The notes under the pieces are model-generated. The model worked only from the letters and a program-made list of their open reading frames with translations. It was not told the origin of the DNA and did not search any database. From contig JAVXUO010003001.1 in the NCBI GenBank assembly GCA_033065855.1, positions 620,001 to 684,000 on the forward strand: 64,000 nucleotides of DNA. Direction: 5' to 3'. Every line of letters begins with the position of its first letter. The first letter of the stretch is position 1. This document shows, in pieces, positions 61,441-64,000 of the stretch. Made by a program: the position numbers and the translations under genes. Origin of the DNA: Escallonia rubra. Taxonomy: Eukaryota; Streptophyta; Magnoliopsida; Escalloniales; Escalloniaceae.

Positions 61441-62171
61441 ATATTCCTACAAGTAAATATTTTTCTTAGCTAGAGCCCAAAACACGTTTAAGGATAGCAG
61501 TATCCCAGAGGATTATATCTTGGATGCCAAGACCGCCCGCATCATTAGGGTAGCAAAGGTCATGCCAAATTCCTCTAGCTTTATCGGTTTTCATATCAGA
61601 TCTTACTCATAATTTAAGTATGCTATAAAGGGTGTTATAAAGATCATATAGAACTTTTTTCGATAGGATGAAAATATTATTCTATTACTCTGAATACCGT
61701 AAAGTACCGAGATAAACTGTTAGAAGAGCTTATCTTACATTTCTTATTTCCGAGCCGGACGCTTTTGACATCCCTAAGAATATGCCTCAAATTCTGGCTC
61801 CCGAGCTTGAACAGTTTTAAGAGTGAGTCCTCCCGCTCAGATGCAAATGAATTGAGCGGTACACGCTTATCGAGTGAACAGAGGCGCTAATAAAAAGCCG
61901 ACGGCATTGATTGACGCCACAGCTGTAACCCAATCACAACCACTTATTGCCCAACCAAACCAACCAACTCTCACTCTCACCCTCACCGCCCCCGGCCAGG
62001 CCAGGGCCAGGGCCAGGGCCAGCAGCTCCATGTGACTCCCATCCCTGTCCCCCCTTTTCCACCATCCAGTACCACCATCACCCACAGTAGTTCACTCACA
62101 TAAAAACACACCCCTTTCCTCTTCCTCTCTCTCTAAAAAGCAAAAACCCTTCAATCTTTTTCACTCTTTCC
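61441..62171 (+). promoter_or_regulatory. RALF34 upstream region
   Basis: It lies between the hAT element and the RALF34 ATG and has no other gene. CATAAAAACAC near 62097 is the best TATA-like candidate. A CT-rich leader (about 62110-62140) precedes the ATG, which sits in CCATGG context. A GGGCCA minisatellite (61994-62023) lies about 150 bases upstream. Confidence 0.45.
61994..62023. repeat. GGGCCA minisatellite upstream of RALF34
   Basis: Four to five near-perfect GGCCAG(G) units in tandem. Possibly variable in length. Confidence 0.85.
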
Positions 62172-62561
62172 ATGGCTTCTGCAAAGCTCTTGATGCAACT
62201 CTGCTTTGTCATCCTCCTCGCCCTCACGTGCGTCTCGCGTGCTCAGCTCCAGGTGGAAGAGGCCGGCACGCAACTCATGGCCGACGCGCTGGACTGGCCG
62301 TCGTCCTTGGCGTCGTCGCTCTACGACGAAGGCGAAGACGACTTTGACGGCGAGGTTGACGCTGACGGAACTGACGGCCGGAGGGCGCTCTTCTGGCGCT
62401 TCGTGAGGCACTACATCTCGTACGGAGCGCTGTCGGCGAACAGGATCCCGTGTCCCGCGCGCTCCGGCAGGTCGTACTACACGCACAACTGTTTCAGGGC
62501 GAGAGGCCCGGCCAATCCGTACACCAGGGGTTGCTCTTTTATCACGCGCTGCCGGAGGTGA
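62172..62561 (+). CDS. RALF34: RALF34-type rapid alkalinization factor precursor (129 aa)
   Basis: RALFs are secreted cysteine-rich peptides that signal in the apoplast through CrRLK1L receptor kinases; in Arabidopsis RALF34 acts through THESEUS1. Residues 1-24 form a hydrophobic signal peptide (LLMQLCFVILLALTCVSRA). An acidic propeptide follows to about 69. RRAL at 70-73 matches the S1P (RRxL) processing site. The mature peptide carries YISYGALSANRIPCP, then YYTHNCFRARG, and ends CSFITRCRR. It has the four conserved cysteines C94, C107, C121 and C127. The extra residues between the first two cysteines (SGRSYYTHN) are diagnostic of RALF34 versus RALF1/23/33. Single exon; coding GC is high compared with its flanks. 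It appears intact. Confidence 0.95.
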   Translation: MASAKLLMQLCFVILLALTCVSRAQLQVEEAGTQLMADALDWPSSLASSLYDEGEDDFDGEVDADGTDGRRALFWRFVRHYISYGALSANRIPCPARSGRSYYTHNCFRARGPANPYTRGCSFITRCRR

Positions 62562-64000
62562 TTCGTTAGGTTAGGATTCGCTATATCCATGCCTAGAAAT
62601 ATTTGTGTATTTTTTTGTTGTCTTCTTGGGATTATGCTTATGTTGTGCTACTTTGTTGGTCTGTATGGACTGGTAGTGTGGGATTTGAATTACTATGTTG
62701 CCTTGATGGCATCATCAACTTGATGTTGCTGGACTACTTTATGCTGGTGTATTATGTAAAGACTGCGTTTACATCAATTGTATGATTTGTATCACATGTG
62801 AGCTACATTGCTGCTCTCGGTAAGTTTTGTTCGAGAAACAAGGAGCACTTCACATGGGCTTTGCCCAGTTGATCGGAACTTGCTAAAATTCATCTACCTC
62901 TTAATATATATAGATCACCGACACCTCAGGGTTCCATCACCTGGCGTTGGAATGGCTTGAACGTAATTTAGGATATGAAAATGGCTTGAAACTGATTTAG
63001 AATTTGGTGGCACTTTAGTTGAAATTGGGCACACCTCTGAAAAATTGTTGACGTTGTGCTATTTCTAGGGCACTTCCCATATCAGTTCCAACTAGATTGT
63101 CCTGGATTTGACCATACTAGTATGTAAATTTAAGGTAAGTGGATAACCCTGTCATGCAGCAATTGTTGTCGCTGCATTTGGCGTAAGAATCAAAGTTTTA
63201 TCTTTATGTGGATTGTCCATGAAAACCTTCGGGGATTGGGCAAGGAGGGGATTGTGCTGAAGAAATTTCTCTCATTTAGTGTTGAAGATTATGTATCTCC
63301 ATGATAACTAAGTTTGGGCCGAAATGTAAGAACACACATGAAAATGAAGGTAGCCTTCGCGAATTGGAGATTATTGATTCTGTTCATTGCTCAAGTATTT
63401 CAACCCCTTGATCTATGTTGCATTCTATATTCTGTTCACTTGAGATATGACTTCCTGTTCCAGATTAAGAACTGTAGATATATAATCGTCAAAATTAGTT
63501 GGAAAATTAACTTGAACTTAATACTACTTGCAGTCCTTTAGGGAATTGCCTTCTCCTTACATCTTGACATACACACACAACTTCCTACACATACCCAAAT
63601 GTAGTACTGTGTCCATGCCAAAAGCAATTACAAAAGTGACTAGAATCTAACAATGGCAAAAAGTTATCGGGCATGTTGGAAGTTGAAATCCTGTAATGTT
63701 ATAGGTAATAAATAGTAGAAAGAGCGGAATAAGGGCAGGGCAAGTGTATCATCTGATAGTGGCTAACTGTTATTTCAGACATTCAGTTGTAGGCTGTGTT
63801 GAAAATTTGTTGCATTGGTGATGTGTGGATGTGAAATACTAGTAGTTTATGTTCCTGAGAGTTATTTCCGAAAGTCGGTGTCAAATAGTAGCCAAATTTT
63901 GTTATTTGCTACGTGTCTGCCTGACACTTCTACTCTTCTTCCTCTTTCTCTTCTTCTCTGGAACCAAGATCAGTAGAGTCCCTTCTGTCCCTGTCATTGT
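62562..64000. other. RALF34 downstream region to window end
   Basis: The first 200-300 bases are presumably the 3' untranslated region. Beyond that only short frames without motifs are seen. The CT-rich last 60 bases could belong to the leader of a gene outside the window, but this cannot be judged. Confidence 0.4.

Overview
This is nuclear DNA of a flowering plant, most likely a eudicot. It is AT-rich, carries spliced genes with long introns, and has a nuclear tRNA gene with plant-type flanking signals. About half of the intergenic space is remnants of non-autonomous transposons and retroposons. I cannot name the genus. One base is ambiguous (N at 50733).

Five protein genes and one tRNA are well supported. 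From left to right: zeaxanthin epoxidase (ZEP/ABA1 type, minus, 16 exons, 9540-18545); a large C-terminal-remorin-domain protein (plus, 4 exons, 24739-30184); a three-RRM RNA-binding protein (minus, 13 exons, 32404-39555, with one GC-AG intron); a HECATE-type bHLH transcription factor (minus, single exon, 47323-47976); tRNA-Arg(TCT) (plus, 55181-55253); and a RALF34-type peptide hormone precursor (plus, single exon, 62172-62561). For every spliced gene I followed the reading frame across all junctions. ZEP gives 666 residues, the remorin 394 and the RRM protein 372, all without internal stops.

The gene order is informative. From memory of the Arabidopsis map, ZEP/ABA1, HEC1 and RALF34 lie together at At5g67030-67070. 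The RRM gene and the remorin are neighbours at At4g36960-36970. These two Arabidopsis regions are whole-genome-duplication partners, so the window looks like the less fractionated ancestral arrangement. The genes do not form a pathway. ZEP works in the plastid xanthophyll/ABA pathway, the remorin at the plasma membrane, the RRM protein on RNA, HEC in gynoecium and meristem regulation, and RALF34 in apoplastic signalling.

Layout of the rest: 1-9.5 kb holds no convincing gene but has nested foldback and hAT-type elements and a small LINE-derived insertion. 18.5-24.7 kb is intergenic with a second, truncated copy of the same hAT family. 39.6-47 kb holds LINE fragments, a run of four hairpins and a dispersed repeat. 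48.5-62 kb is a transposon-rich gap with a SINE, three Harbinger-like MITEs, a second SINE, the tRNA, a larger foldback element, the second copy of the dispersed repeat, a degenerate tandem array and an intact-ended hAT element. Target-site duplications are readable for seven insertions. I see no CRISPR array, operon or other prokaryotic feature, and no clearly new biochemical system. The most unusual material is in the repeats.
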